64,000 nt of DNA. Source: JAGWBG01 sp034421095 (lineage in GTDB: Bacteria; Chloroflexota; Dehalococcoidia; Lucifugimonadales; JAGWBF01). Location: contig DAOUKR010000019.1 in NCBI GenBank assembly GCA_034421095.1, positions 86,776-150,775 on the forward strand, given 5' to 3'. Every line of letters begins with the position of its first letter. Position 1 is the first letter of the stretch. Below, one piece after another: positions 8,127 through 17,343 of the stretch. The notes below the pieces were generated by a model that made no database searches, was not told the DNA's origin, and saw nothing but the letters and a program-made list of their open reading frames with translations. Both the position numbers and the translations under genes were made by a program.

Positions 8127-8233
8127 GTTCTTGGCCTGAGATGCGGCCTCGACCCGCACAAGGACCTTTAGACCCTTCACCCCCTCCAAAACGACAATTG
8201 CCCCTACCCACGTACCTACAGTAAGGAGTCATC

Positions 8234-9658
8234 ATGGACAGAACGGATATACCCTTTCTATCGGCTGCTGGGCTTTCCCAGCTTATCAAGACCGGTGAGG
8301 TCTCCCCTGTAGAGGCGGTGGAGGCCTACCTGGAACGCATTGACCGGGTGGACGGCAAGCTGAACTCCTACATCACCATCTGTGGAGATGAGGCCCTTGA
8401 GTCTGCCCGGGATGCGGAGAGTGCCATAGCCCGTGGCGAATACATAGGCCCAATGCATGGAATTCCTGTAGCTGTGAAGGACCAGTTCAACACCAAGGGT
8501 ATCCTCACTACCTGCGGCTCCCGAATCCTCTCGGATTTCATCCCCGGCGAGGATGCTACCGTCATAACCAACCTGAAAAAGGCGGGGGCAATCCTTCTGG
8601 GCAAGCTGAACATGAGCGAGTTCGCCATGGGGGATGCCTTCTACCACCCTTATGGCACGCCCCATAACCCCTGGGCCCTGGACCGGAATCCCGGCGTCTC
8701 CAGCAGTGGCTCCGGGGCGGCTACCGCAGCGTTTCTCTGCTCAACCTCCGTTGGTGAGGACACAGGCGGGTCCATAAGAGGCCCTGCCTCCTACTGCGGT
8801 CTTGTGGGTTTGAGGCCAGGACAGGGCAGGGTAAGCCGGTACGGGATGCACGGCTCCATCTGGTCAATGGACACGGGAGGCCCCATATCAAGGACCGTGG
8901 AAGACTGTGCCATGACACTGGGAGCCATCGCCGGTTATGACCCCAAAGACCCCTATACCTGGAAAGCTCCCGTTCCCGATTATGGGCAGGCCCTGGATGG
9001 GAGCGTCGCTGGTGTGAGGGTGGGCGTGATACGTGAGTGGGTTGACAACGATGTTGTGGAGCCTGATGTCCGGGATGCGGTTGCCAAAGCCGTTGCGCTC
9101 CTTGGAGACATGGGGGCACTCGTAGAGGAGGTCTCCATACCTCTGGCAGTCCACGGCGCAGCCATCTTCACCCCCATATCCCACATAGAAGGGGCTTCCG
9201 TTCACTACCGGTGGATTAGAGAGCGCCTTCAGGACTACGACCACAATATCCAGATACGTCAGCTGGCGGGCAGCATTTTGCCGGCCCAAGCCTACCACAA
9301 GGCGCTGAAGCTCCGGTCTCTTCTACGCCGGCAAGTCCTGGAGACGCTGGAGCGAGTGGATGTTCTGGCCCTGCCAACCTTTCCCCATCCGGCTACCAAG
9401 ATACCGGCAAGTGCGGGCATCAATAGCAAAGAGGAACTGATGGCTGGCTACTACGGGCGCAGGTCTTTCACCTCCACCTCCAATCTGTCCGGCGTTCCCG
9501 CCATCTCCGTGCCTTGCGGTTTTACCTCCTCCGAACCGCCCGAGCTGCCCATAGGTCTTCAGCTATTGGGGAGGCCGTTGGAGGAGGGAACGCTGATGAA
9601 GGTGGCTTATGCCTACGAGCAGAACACTCTCTGGCATGACAGAAGGCCGCCGATATAG
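8234..9658 (+). CDS. Amidase-signature family hydrolase
   Basis: This 474-residue enzyme hydrolyses amide (or ester) bonds with a Ser-cisSer-Lys triad. Lys82 lies in PVAVKDQFNTKG, the Ser-rich stretch SSSGSGAATAAF holds the cis-Ser (about 156-158), and the nucleophile Ser180 is in GEDTGGSIRGPA. The family also includes the GatA subunit. The downstream GMHGSIWSMDTGGPISRTVEDCA segment fits a general amidase better than GatA, and no gatC is adjacent. A GatA role is still not excluded, because gatB at 18.4 kb also lacks a gatA neighbour in this window. AAGGAG precedes the ATG. Confidence 0.88.
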   Translation: MDRTDIPFLSAAGLSQLIKTGEVSPVEAVEAYLERIDRVDGKLNSYITICGDEALESARDAESAIARGEYIGPMHGIPVAVKDQFNTKGILTTCGSRILSDFIPGEDATVITNLKKAGAILLGKLNMSEFAMGDAFYHPYGTPHNPWALDRNPGVSSSGSGAATAAFLCSTSVGEDTGGSIRGPASYCGLVGLRPGQGRVSRYGMHGSIWSMDTGGPISRTVEDCAMTLGAIAGYDPKDPYTWKAPVPDYGQALDGSVAGVRVGVIREWVDNDVVEPDVRDAVAKAVALLGDMGALVEEVSIPLAVHGAAIFTPISHIEGASVHYRWIRERLQDYDHNIQIRQLAGSILPAQAYHKALKLRSLLRRQVLETLERVDVLALPTFPHPATKIPASAGINSKEELMAGYYGRRSFTSTSNLSGVPAISVPCGFTSSEPPELPIGLQLLGRPLEEGTLMKVAYAYEQNTLWHDRRPPI

Positions 9659-9697
9659 TCGCTTACGTCTTCTCCGCTCAAAACTCCTCATGTTCAT

Positions 9698-9843
9698 TGT
9701 CATTCCGAGGAGCCGAGTCCGCCGAAGGCGGAAGGAATCCAAGAAGGGTCTGGAAAGCGTCATTCCAGCCCACGCCGGGATCCGCCCTATGCCTGGATTC
9801 CGGCCCCGCATCAAGTACGGGGCAGGCTCTGCGCCGGAATGAC
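9698..9843. repeat. Dispersed palindromic repeat cluster
   Basis: Contains a gtcattccgaggagc...cggaaggaatcc unit and a second unit from cgtcattccag to gccggaatgacg, with an inner ggattccgg palindrome and a 'catcaagtacggggcaggct' stretch. It fills the gap between two convergent genes and encodes nothing recognisable. Confidence 0.7.
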
Positions 9844-9879
9844 GAGCTTGCAGGGATACCCTGGTTTGAAGTGGCGCGG

Positions 9880-11286
9880 CTAAAAGAGCTTGCCCGGGTT
9901 CATGATGTCATGGGGGTCGAGGGCTCGCTTTATGGCCCTTGCGACCTCGAAACCCACCCCCATCTCCCTCGGTAGCAGATGGGTGAGCTTTACGCCGACG
10001 CCGTGACAGTACTCCATAGCGCCGCCCATGTCCTGGGCCAGGGTCAGCACCTCGTCTACGGCCTCTGCCATGCTGTCCAAGGACCCGTCGGTCATCTTGC
10101 CTGCCGGAACCATCAGCATGGAGAAAAGCTCTGGCTGAGTCCAAATGGCGTACTCCGTCACGCGTATTCCCCGACTGGACAAAAGTTCATCACAGCGTCG
10201 GCGGTAGTCCAGCACCCTGGACACGGGAAGGGCCATGTGAAGGTAATCGAAGCCCCTGCCGCGACGACTTTGCCATCGGACGTTGCGGGGCTTGTCCAAC
10301 ATCTCCCGGCGATACCATTCGCCACTGCTGTGGCGATTCTTCCAGTACTCCAGGGTCTCCTCTGCCCCCATGTCCTTGCCGCCAAAGTCGCAGCAGACCC
10401 GCAGAGACCGGTCTTTTTGGGCCGACACCCCCTCCCTGTAGCCCTCGTACATCATGTAGAGACGTACTTGTGCGCCGGGGTGCACATTTTCCCCGTGCTC
10501 CTCCGTCAGGTCCACCAGGGCGGGACGCAGACCTAAAGCGAAAAGCTCGGCTACGGCGTTGAAGCCCTGGTCGAATGAGTCGAAACCCACGGTGGCGAAG
10601 GCCCGTTTCTCCGGCTGACGGAACACCCTCAAAGTTGCCTTGGTGATAATGCCGAACACACCTTCTGCGCCCACAAAAAGGTGGTTGAGATTGGGGCCGG
10701 AGGAATATTTGGGGACGGAGCGAGTGTTGAGTACCTCCCCGTTGGACAACACCACCTCCAGGCCCAGGACCTGCTCGCCCATCGGTCCGTAGCTAGCGGC
10801 GCGGTAGCCCACGCCGTTGGTGGAGATGGTCCCGGCCACCGTTGCTATGGGCACGCTCCAGGGGTCGTGTCCAAGCATCAGGCCATGCTGCTGAAGAGCA
10901 TTCTCCAGGTTCTCCAGGATGGTTCCGGCCTCTACCAGCACCGTCATGTCTGCAGAATTTACTTCCAGCACCTTGTTGAGACCTTTCAGGTCCATCACTA
11001 TCCCGCCCCGCACGGGCAGCGCCGCTCCCATGACTCCGGTGCCTCCGCCATAGGGAACAATTGGGACTTTATGCTCCGATGCCAGCTTGACTACTTCCAC
11101 CACCTGGTTGACGGAGCGGGGTACTACTACCACGTCGGCAGTGTGTTCGAGGCTTGGGGCGGCCCTGAAAGCACGGGAAGGCGTCAGGGCGTCTGTGGAG
11201 TAGCGCTCCAGGTCATATTCTTTGGTGGAGAGGTTGTCCTGGCCTAAGACGCGGGTTAGAGATTCAACAAGCGCCGCATCAAGCAT
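9880..11286 (-). CDS. FAD-binding oxidase, GlcD / D-lactate dehydrogenase type
   Basis: This is a 468-residue flavoprotein of the FAD_binding_4 + FAD-oxidase C-terminal (GlcD/Dld) family, which oxidises 2-hydroxyacids such as glycolate or D-lactate. The pyrophosphate loop VPYGGGTGVMGAA is near residue 77, TVAGTISTNGVG follows, and the C-terminal signature is ALDPHDIMNPGKLF. The ATG at 11286 is one base after the cysS stop, so the two genes are translationally coupled; a longer frame would run into cysS. It is the last gene of the PIN-ispD-ispF-cysS operon, an unusual place for an oxidase. GlcE/GlcF partners are absent. Confidence 0.88.
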   Translation of the reverse strand: MLDAALVESLTRVLGQDNLSTKEYDLERYSTDALTPSRAFRAAPSLEHTADVVVVPRSVNQVVEVVKLASEHKVPIVPYGGGTGVMGAALPVRGGIVMDLKGLNKVLEVNSADMTVLVEAGTILENLENALQQHGLMLGHDPWSVPIATVAGTISTNGVGYRAASYGPMGEQVLGLEVVLSNGEVLNTRSVPKYSSGPNLNHLFVGAEGVFGIITKATLRVFRQPEKRAFATVGFDSFDQGFNAVAELFALGLRPALVDLTEEHGENVHPGAQVRLYMMYEGYREGVSAQKDRSLRVCCDFGGKDMGAEETLEYWKNRHSSGEWYRREMLDKPRNVRWQSRRGRGFDYLHMALPVSRVLDYRRRCDELLSSRGIRVTEYAIWTQPELFSMLMVPAGKMTDGSLDSMAEAVDEVLTLAQDMGGAMEYCHGVGVKLTHLLPREMGVGFEVARAIKRALDPHDIMNPGKLF

Positions 11287-11287
11287 C

Positions 11288-12652
11288 TTATTTGTACTTC
11301 CATAAAGTACCCTGGGGAGTGTCTTCCAGCACCACTCCCAGCTCATCCAGGCGAGACCGTACCTGATCGGCCATTTCGTATTGCCGAGCGGCCCTGAGGT
11401 CTGACCTCATGCTGACGAGGAGGTCTATGAATGGCTTTGCCTCCCCCTCCGCTCCTTTCTTCTGGGGCCGATGGAAGGTCAGCCCCAGGACACTCCCCAG
11501 CTTCTCAAGGGTCTTCTGGGCCTGGCTAACCCCCTGGCCGGACTCCATGGCCCGGTTTATCTCTCGGGCCAGGTCGAAGAGGGCGGCCAGGGCTTGGGGT
11601 GTGTTCAAGTCCGAGTCCATTGCCTGGAGGAACCGTTGCTTGTAGGGCAGAGGGTCGAGGGCGCCTGCTGAGCTTTCCGTGCTCCCGCGCATGACGTTCC
11701 GGAGACGCTCGGCTGCCCTTTCGGTGGCTGATAATCCTTCTTCACTATAGGTCAGGGGGCTTCGGTAATGGGAGCCGAGGAAGAAAATGCGAAGGGCGTC
11801 CGGGCTATATTGGTTCAGGGCATCTTGCAGGGATACCAGGTTGCCCAGGGATTTGCTCATCTTGTCCTCGCCCATTTGAAGGAGACCATTATGCACCCAG
11901 TAGCGGACAAAGGGCGTCTTGCCGGTGTAAGACTCGCTCTGGGCGGTCTCGTTTTCGTGGTGGGGGAAAATCAGGTCCAGGCCGCCGCCGTGGATGTCCA
12001 GGGTTTCACCCAGGTACATCAGGGACATGGCGGTACACTCTATATGCCAGCCAGGCCTTCCAGGCCCCCACGGACTTTCCCAGGAAGGCTCCCCGTCCTT
12101 TGCGGCCTTCCACAGGACGAAGTCCATGGGGTGCTCCTTTCCGGCACCCACTTCCACCCGTGCCCCCGCTATCATCCCTTCCAGTGTGCGGTGGCTCAGC
12201 TTCCCGTAATCTCCATCCTTGGTGACGCGGAAATACACGTCCCCATCGACGGCGTAGGCGTACTCCTTCTCGATTAAGGAGCTTATCACTTCGATGATAT
12301 GGGGTATCTCTTGGGTGGCTCTGGGATATACACTCGCGCTCTTCACGTTGAGGGCGCCCATGTTGTCCATGAACTCCTGGATGTGGCGCTCTGCCAACTC
12401 CTGAGGGCAGACTCCCTCCTCCTGCGCCCGTTGGATAATCTTGTCGTCTACGTCGGTGAAGTTCTGGACGTGTTCCACCTCGTACCCCTGGAACTCCAGG
12501 TAGCGACGCAGGACGTCGAAGATGACGTAGCTCATGGCATGTCCCATGTGGCAGGGAGCGTAGGGTGTGATCCCGCACACGTACATCTTCACCTTATCGC
12601 CGGCGGGAACGAATTCTTCGTCCCGTCCCGTGATAGTGTTGTACAGCCTCAT
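11288..12652 (-). CDS. cysS: Cysteinyl-tRNA synthetase
   Basis: This class I synthetase charges tRNA-Cys. It is 454 residues. Zinc ligands include Cys26 in MYVCGITPY, the Cys of WHIECTAMS and the His pair in IFPHHENE. The HIGH-box is CHMGH and the KMSKS loop is EDKMSKSLGN. Its start overlaps the ispF stop by four bases (ATGA). The ispD-ispF-cysS order is common in Firmicutes and Chloroflexota. Confidence 0.97.
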   Translation of the reverse strand: MRLYNTITGRDEEFVPAGDKVKMYVCGITPYAPCHMGHAMSYVIFDVLRRYLEFQGYEVEHVQNFTDVDDKIIQRAQEEGVCPQELAERHIQEFMDNMGALNVKSASVYPRATQEIPHIIEVISSLIEKEYAYAVDGDVYFRVTKDGDYGKLSHRTLEGMIAGARVEVGAGKEHPMDFVLWKAAKDGEPSWESPWGPGRPGWHIECTAMSLMYLGETLDIHGGGLDLIFPHHENETAQSESYTGKTPFVRYWVHNGLLQMGEDKMSKSLGNLVSLQDALNQYSPDALRIFFLGSHYRSPLTYSEEGLSATERAAERLRNVMRGSTESSAGALDPLPYKQRFLQAMDSDLNTPQALAALFDLAREINRAMESGQGVSQAQKTLEKLGSVLGLTFHRPQKKGAEGEAKPFIDLLVSMRSDLRAARQYEMADQVRSRLDELGVVLEDTPQGTLWKYK

Positions 12653-13131
12653 GCTGTCTCCTCCAACAAAGCCACCGCATAGGCGGCCATGCCTTCTTCC
12701 CTACCCACGAAGCCCAGATGGTCGGTAGTAGTGGCCTTGATACTTACACGGCCTTCGGGAAGGGAGAGCGCGGCGCCTATCTTCTCTTTCATGTTCTTGA
12801 TATGTGGGCCGAGAACCGGCCTTTGAGCCAACATTGTAGCATCAATGTTTACAGTCCGCCAACCGCCCCCGCGAGTAAGCTCCGATACTGTTGAGAGTAG
12901 AATAAGGCTGGAAATGCCCTCATAGCGGGGGTCACCGGAGGGGAAATGAACACCTTTGTCGCCCAATCCCGCGGCGCCAAGCATTGCGTCCATGATAGCG
13001 TGTACCAGCACGTCGCCATCGCTGTGGCCAGAAAGCCCCTTGTGGAAAGGGACCTCTACGCCCCCCAACACCAAGGGTCTCCCCTCCTTCAGAGGGTGGG
13101 CGTCGAATCCTATACCTACCCTTGACGCCAC
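12649..13131 (-). CDS. ispF: 2-C-methyl-D-erythritol 2,4-cyclodiphosphate synthase
   Basis: This enzyme cyclises CDP-methylerythritol phosphate in the MEP isoprenoid pathway. It is 160 residues, the family's usual length. The metal-binding DAH (GIGFDAHPL, Asp10/His12) and GHSDGDVLVHAIMDA are present, as is the end motif KATTTDHLGFVGREEG. It overlaps both neighbours (ispD by 16 bases, cysS by 4), showing tight coupling. It works directly after IspE on the product chain started by IspD. Confidence 0.96.
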   Translation of the reverse strand: MASRVGIGFDAHPLKEGRPLVLGGVEVPFHKGLSGHSDGDVLVHAIMDAMLGAAGLGDKGVHFPSGDPRYEGISSLILLSTVSELTRGGGWRTVNIDATMLAQRPVLGPHIKNMKEKIGAALSLPEGRVSIKATTTDHLGFVGREEGMAAYAVALLEETA

Positions 13132-13871
13132 TGATTGCCCTCCTCGGGTTGCCCTGTGGTATGGTCCATTGCCCTCAAGAATGTCTCGGCTACGGCCAAG
13201 TCTTCGGGCGTAGTGACCTTGATGTTGCTGTAGGAACCCATGAACACCTTGACCTTGTGGCCCAGGCTCTCGACCATAGAGGCGTCGTCAGTGACCGTCT
13301 TCTCACAAGTACGGTGGGCTTGAAGAAGCAGGTCATATCTGAACACCTGGGGCGTCTGGACCATCCAGAGAGTATCCCTGGGTGGAGTGGACTCCACCAA
13401 GTGTGAGGAAGATACTATCTTGATGGTATCCTTGCAAGGCACTGCCGCAACTGCTGCCCCTGTCTCCTGGGCTGCATCCAGTCCCCGCTCCAGAATGTCC
13501 GGGTCGAAGCATGGACGTGCGCCGTCGTGGATTACTATCCAGGGGTTCCTTCCATCGGGAAGGCGTTCCAAGCCCAGCCGTACCGAGTCCTGGCGGCGCT
13601 CCCCACCCTGGCAGACGGATACCACCTTGCGCCAACCCCGGTCTTCTGCGAGGGCCTGGCCCCTGTCCAGGTTGTGCGGGGACAGGACCAGGACTATGTC
13701 ACGGACGAGAGGGCAACGTTCAAAGGCATCTACCGTGTGGGTTATGAGGGGTAAGCCAAAGAGGGTGGTAAATATCTTGTCTACGTTACCCATACGGCGG
13801 CTCTCTCCCGCCGCCACGATAATTGCCCCCAGGTGAGCGGGTCTGGACTCCTCTCTATCAGGACAAGACAT
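13116..13871 (-). CDS. ispD: 2-C-methyl-D-erythritol 4-phosphate cytidylyltransferase
   Basis: It transfers CMP to methylerythritol phosphate in the MEP pathway. The 251-residue protein has the nucleotide-binding IIVAAGESRRMG near residue 18, the GGERRQDSVRLGL box, IHDGARPC (Mg/substrate Asp) and VESLGHKVKVFMGSYSNIKVTTPEDL near the C terminus. Its stop is inside ispF. The PIN/TRAM gene precedes it by eight bases, so the pathway genes share a transcript with that nuclease-like protein. Confidence 0.95.
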   Translation of the reverse strand: MSCPDREESRPAHLGAIIVAAGESRRMGNVDKIFTTLFGLPLITHTVDAFERCPLVRDIVLVLSPHNLDRGQALAEDRGWRKVVSVCQGGERRQDSVRLGLERLPDGRNPWIVIHDGARPCFDPDILERGLDAAQETGAAVAAVPCKDTIKIVSSSHLVESTPPRDTLWMVQTPQVFRYDLLLQAHRTCEKTVTDDASMVESLGHKVKVFMGSYSNIKVTTPEDLAVAETFLRAMDHTTGQPEEGNQWRQG

Positions 13872-13879
13872 CCCCGCTC

Positions 13880-14722
13880 CTACCCCACTTTGAGGTGAGC
13901 GAAGATAATGCGCCCAGCTGCGGTCTGCAGGACGCGGCTCACCGTCACATCCCGTAAGCTGTGCAAATGGCGCTGGCCGCCTTCTACTACTACCATGGTG
14001 CCATCATCAAGGAAGGCAACGCCTTGGCCTACCTCTTTGCCCTCCTGGACGATGTTCACAGTCAGGTTTTCGCCGGGGAGCACCATAGGCTTCAAAGCGT
14101 TGGCTAGCTCGTTTACGTTGAGCACCTGAATGCCCTGAACCTCGGCCACTCTGTTCAGGTTGAAGTCCGTAGTCAGAATGGAGGACTTCATAGATTTGGC
14201 AAGCTTCACCAGCTGGCTGTCCACCTCTGCACCTTTGAACAGCTCTGCATCCAGGATTTGAATTGGCACGTTGGTTTCCTTGCGGAGCTTGGCCAGTGCC
14301 TCAAGCCCATTACGTCCACGGGCTCTCCGCAATGAGTCGTTGGAGTCGGCGATGTGGCGCAATTCATCCATCACGAAGCCCGGTATGATTAGGGTGCCTT
14401 GAATAAACCCGCTCAGGCCCAGGTCTGCGATGCGGCCATCTATTATTGCACTGGTATCCACCAATATCCGGCCGTTAGATGAATTATAGGAAGAAGAGTC
14501 CGCCAGGGCCTTGGGCAAGATGTAGCTCATCTCTCCGGACCTATGGCTCCCCACCCACATCCCGATTAGCCCCAGAGAGAAGCTGATAATTAGAGGAATG
14601 CCCCAACTGAACCATCCGTCCAGATTAAACAGAGGGATGGAGATGAGCGCAGCTATCACCAGCCCTACCACCAGACCGGCAGTGGTTGTTATAAGGGTGG
14701 CAAAAGGCATTTGGTTCGGCAT
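13880..14722 (-). CDS. Membrane-anchored PIN/TRAM-domain protein (YacL type)
   Basis: This 280-residue protein has two N-terminal transmembrane segments (about residues 12-50), a PIN nuclease domain starting ILVDTSAIIDGRIADLG with further acidic residues, and a C-terminal TRAM domain (about 220-275) that binds RNA. Family members sit upstream of ispD in many Gram-positives and Chloroflexota; their RNA target is unknown. Oddity: the frame stays open upstream to a TAA near 14811 and would encode another hydrophobic segment, SELLIGGLAITFIGF, but has no ATG/GTG/TTG there. YacL proteins usually have more N-terminal membrane segments, so this copy may start at a rare codon or be shortened. Confidence 0.88.
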   Translation of the reverse strand: MPNQMPFATLITTTAGLVVGLVIAALISIPLFNLDGWFSWGIPLIISFSLGLIGMWVGSHRSGEMSYILPKALADSSSYNSSNGRILVDTSAIIDGRIADLGLSGFIQGTLIIPGFVMDELRHIADSNDSLRRARGRNGLEALAKLRKETNVPIQILDAELFKGAEVDSQLVKLAKSMKSSILTTDFNLNRVAEVQGIQVLNVNELANALKPMVLPGENLTVNIVQEGKEVGQGVAFLDDGTMVVVEGGQRHLHSLRDVTVSRVLQTAAGRIIFAHLKVG

Positions 14723-14814
14723 ATTCAGGACTTTGTCCAGCGGCCTAAAGCCTATGAATGTTATCGCTAACCCCCCGATTAAGAGTTCGCTAGGTATAGA
14801 GACAGAACGTTAGT

Positions 14815-15126
14815 GTGATATTAAAGTGTAAATTATAGACTGCCACATGATACATGATACCATAAAGCGCAACGTCAAGAAAGACGGGGTCCTTCTCAGG
14901 ATCTTTTCGTTGTCATTCTGAGGAGCAAAGCGACGAAGAATCTAAGAAAACCCTGAACAACTTACGTCATTCCGGCCCTGAGCCGGAATCCAGTCCGCCT
15001 CAGACGGATGGATAGTCTGGATACTGGCTTCCGCCAGTATGACGGGTTGACAGGTCGCCCTTTCCGACTTAGTCAGAGTTTCCTCAGATATTCCCTTACC
15101 CGTTAGTAGTACAGGGGGGTACAAGG
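14815..15126. repeat. Intergenic region with minus-strand promoter elements and repeats
   Basis: The 14815-14880 part is AT-rich, with a minus-strand TATAAT and a direct tatcatg repeat, and is the likely promoter of the PIN-ispD operon. From 14912 a gtcattctgaggagc unit is followed (14968-15045) by a compound repeat with arms cattccggccctgagccgg and atactggcttccgccagtat. No gene is seen. Confidence 0.6.
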
Positions 15127-16158
15127 TCAGTCTGAGTTCAAAAGGCGCTTCACGGTTCCGATAATCCTGGGAGCGTCGGGTATGTATACTCCCTCAAGGG
15201 GCTTGCTGTATGGCACTGGTGTATGGGGGGCAGTAACCTTCGTTGGAGGAGCATCCAGATAGTCGAAGGCCTCTTCTGCTACTGCGGAGCAAATGTCGGC
15301 AGCCACGCCACAACGGGGGGTATCCTCGTCTACCACCACCATGCGGTGGGTCTTCCGTACCGAGTCCAGGATGAGGTCATAATCTATGGGTGAAACGCTC
15401 ATCAGGTCAACTACCTCTGCATCTATCCCCTCTGAAGCCAGGGTTTCCGCTGCCTCAAGGCACACCAGGGTCATTCGGGACATGCCCACCAGGGTAATGT
15501 CCTTCCCTGGTCTCACGATGCGCGCCTTGCCCAGAGGTATAGCGTAGGAGTCCTCCGGCACCGGGCCCGTCTCCGGGTAAAGCATTTTGTGCTCGAAGAA
15601 AATTACTGGGTCGTCGTCCCGGATGGCAGAGACCAGCAGTCCCTTGGCCGTATACGGGTCGCAGGGCACCACGCCTTTGATGCCCGGTATGTGGCTGAAG
15701 ATTGAGTAAAAGGACTCGGAATGTTGGGCGGCCGAGCCTGTTCCGGCGCCGATGCGGGTGAGAAGGGTGAAGGGGACCTTGACCTGTCCCCCGTACATGT
15801 ACCTCATTTTGGCGGCATTGTTCAGAATCTGGTCCATGCACACCCCTATGAAATCCACGAACATAAGCTCGGCAATGGGGCGCAGACCAGTTGAGGCGGC
15901 GCCAATGGCCGTGCCCACAAAGGCTGCCTCGGAAAGGGGTGTATCCAGGACCCTCTGAGACCCGAACCTCTGTATAAGGCCCACCGTGGTCTTGAAGGCA
16001 CCACCCCAGGCGTCCTGAATGCCCAGATGCTCCCTTCCCGCACCCCCGGCGATCTCCTCCCCCATGATAATCACGTTGGGGTCCCGCTCCATCTCCTGCA
16101 TCAGAGCCTCGTTGATTGCTTCCCTGTAGCGAATCCGCCTGTCTGTGGTGGTAGTCAT
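15127..16158 (-). CDS. 2-oxoacid dehydrogenase (pyruvate/acetoin-type) E1 component, beta subunit
   Basis: This 343-residue transketolase-like subunit pairs with the alpha subunit upstream to decarboxylate pyruvate or a related 2-oxoacid with thiamine diphosphate. Characteristic strings are VIIMGEEIAGGAGREHLG, DTPLSEAAFVGTAIGAA, MFVDFIGVCMDQILNNAAK and VVVDEDTPRCGVAADI. The start at 16158 follows GGAAGGAGAG; a second ATG at 16173 lies before this site. No E2 or E3 gene is adjacent, so pyruvate, acetoin or branched-chain specificity cannot be decided here. Confidence 0.93.
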   Translation of the reverse strand: MTTTTDRRIRYREAINEALMQEMERDPNVIIMGEEIAGGAGREHLGIQDAWGGAFKTTVGLIQRFGSQRVLDTPLSEAAFVGTAIGAASTGLRPIAELMFVDFIGVCMDQILNNAAKMRYMYGGQVKVPFTLLTRIGAGTGSAAQHSESFYSIFSHIPGIKGVVPCDPYTAKGLLVSAIRDDDPVIFFEHKMLYPETGPVPEDSYAIPLGKARIVRPGKDITLVGMSRMTLVCLEAAETLASEGIDAEVVDLMSVSPIDYDLILDSVRKTHRMVVVDEDTPRCGVAADICSAVAEEAFDYLDAPPTKVTAPHTPVPYSKPLEGVYIPDAPRIIGTVKRLLNSD

Positions 16159-16224
16159 GGCCTCTCCTTCCATTAAGAGATGTACCTATCCTGTCACGGA
16201 AGAGGTCAGGTAACTCTGAAAGCG

Positions 16225-17232
16225 TTAGATAGCCATGTTAGCGCCCCGCTTCAGTTCCGACATTGGATAGTCCACGTACACGTCGGTGTATACCTCTTCC
16301 CCCGGTGGCAAGGGGCTGGCATCGGCGAATTTGATTCCATCCCGGATTTCCTGCTCAATCCTTCCGTCAATGGCATCCAGCTCCTCCTGATTTATGACCC
16401 CTTCCTCCAGGACCCGCGTTCTGAACAGGATGAGGGGGTCGCGGCTGCGCCAGTGGGTCTCCTCTTCCTCGGTGCGGTATGTCCGGGGGTTATCGAACAC
16501 GGTATGGCCGTAGTAACGGTAGGTCTTGCACTCCAGGAGGCTGGGACCCTGGCCGGAGCGTGCTCTCTCCACAGCCTGACCCGCCGCCTCATAGACGGCG
16601 AACACGTCCATACCGTCTACCACAATCCCCGGCATGTTGTATGCAGCCCCTCTGTCGGCCACGTTCTCTATGGAGAGAGCGTACTCCACCGGGGTTGACT
16701 CGGCATAATGGTTGTTTTCGCAAGCGAAGATTACAGGGAGCCTCCATACTGATGCCAGGTTCATGCACTCGTGGAGCACACCCTGGTTGGCGCCGCCGTC
16801 ACCGAAGAAGGCCACGGCAACCTGGCCGGTGGCTTTGAGGGAACTTGTAAGGGCTGCGCCCACCGCCAGGGGCACACTTCCCGCCACGATGCCATTGGTC
16901 CCCAACATTCCCTTGCTCATGTCGGCGATGTGCATGGAGCCGCCCTTGCCCTTGTTGGTGCCATTGGAGCGGCCAAATAGCTCCGACATCATCAGGGTAG
17001 GGTCAACGCCCTTGGCTATGCAGTGGCCGTGGCCCCGGTGGGTGCTGGCAATGTAGTCCGTGTCCTTCAGGTGGGCGCATATACCGGTGGGGACCGCCTC
17101 CTGTCCTGCCGACGAATGCACGGACCCTGAGAGGGCGCGCTGTCCCATCTCGTAGATGCCAAGCTCCTCGAAATTGCGGATGGTGACCATAGTTTCGTAT
17201 AGCTTGAGAAGGGTCTCTCGAGTCAGGTCCAT
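16225..17232 (-). CDS. 2-oxoacid dehydrogenase (pyruvate/acetoin-type) E1 component, alpha subunit
   Basis: This 335-residue subunit binds thiamine diphosphate through the GDGGANQGVLHECMNLA motif (GDG...N). HRGHGHCIAKG, KGGSMHIADMSKG and YRYYGHTVFDNPRTYR are family hallmarks, and the phosphorylation-loop region follows. It is upstream of the beta subunit by about 66 bases and co-oriented. In complexes of this type the alpha2beta2 E1 feeds acetyl groups to lipoyl-E2, which must be encoded elsewhere. Confidence 0.94.
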   Translation of the reverse strand: MDLTRETLLKLYETMVTIRNFEELGIYEMGQRALSGSVHSSAGQEAVPTGICAHLKDTDYIASTHRGHGHCIAKGVDPTLMMSELFGRSNGTNKGKGGSMHIADMSKGMLGTNGIVAGSVPLAVGAALTSSLKATGQVAVAFFGDGGANQGVLHECMNLASVWRLPVIFACENNHYAESTPVEYALSIENVADRGAAYNMPGIVVDGMDVFAVYEAAGQAVERARSGQGPSLLECKTYRYYGHTVFDNPRTYRTEEEETHWRSRDPLILFRTRVLEEGVINQEELDAIDGRIEQEIRDGIKFADASPLPPGEEVYTDVYVDYPMSELKRGANMAI

Positions 17233-17343
17233 AGCGGCCCCCTTGGGTCTTGATATGAGGTCTTGAGGGTTGGTGAAAGGTCTTTCAATGCCACAATCTT
17301 AAGCACGGGCCGCAGGGTATGTCAATAGTGAAGGAATCAGCCC

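Noticed and set aside
8234..9658. GatA subunit of the amidotransferase
   Set aside because: Amidase-signature residues fit, but the post-triad segment and isolated position favour a general amidase; no gatC beside it.
9609..9842. Short frames running through dispersed repeats (also 33251-33469, 47353-47661, 49020-49253)
   Set aside because: Composed almost wholly of repeat sequence and without ribosome sites.
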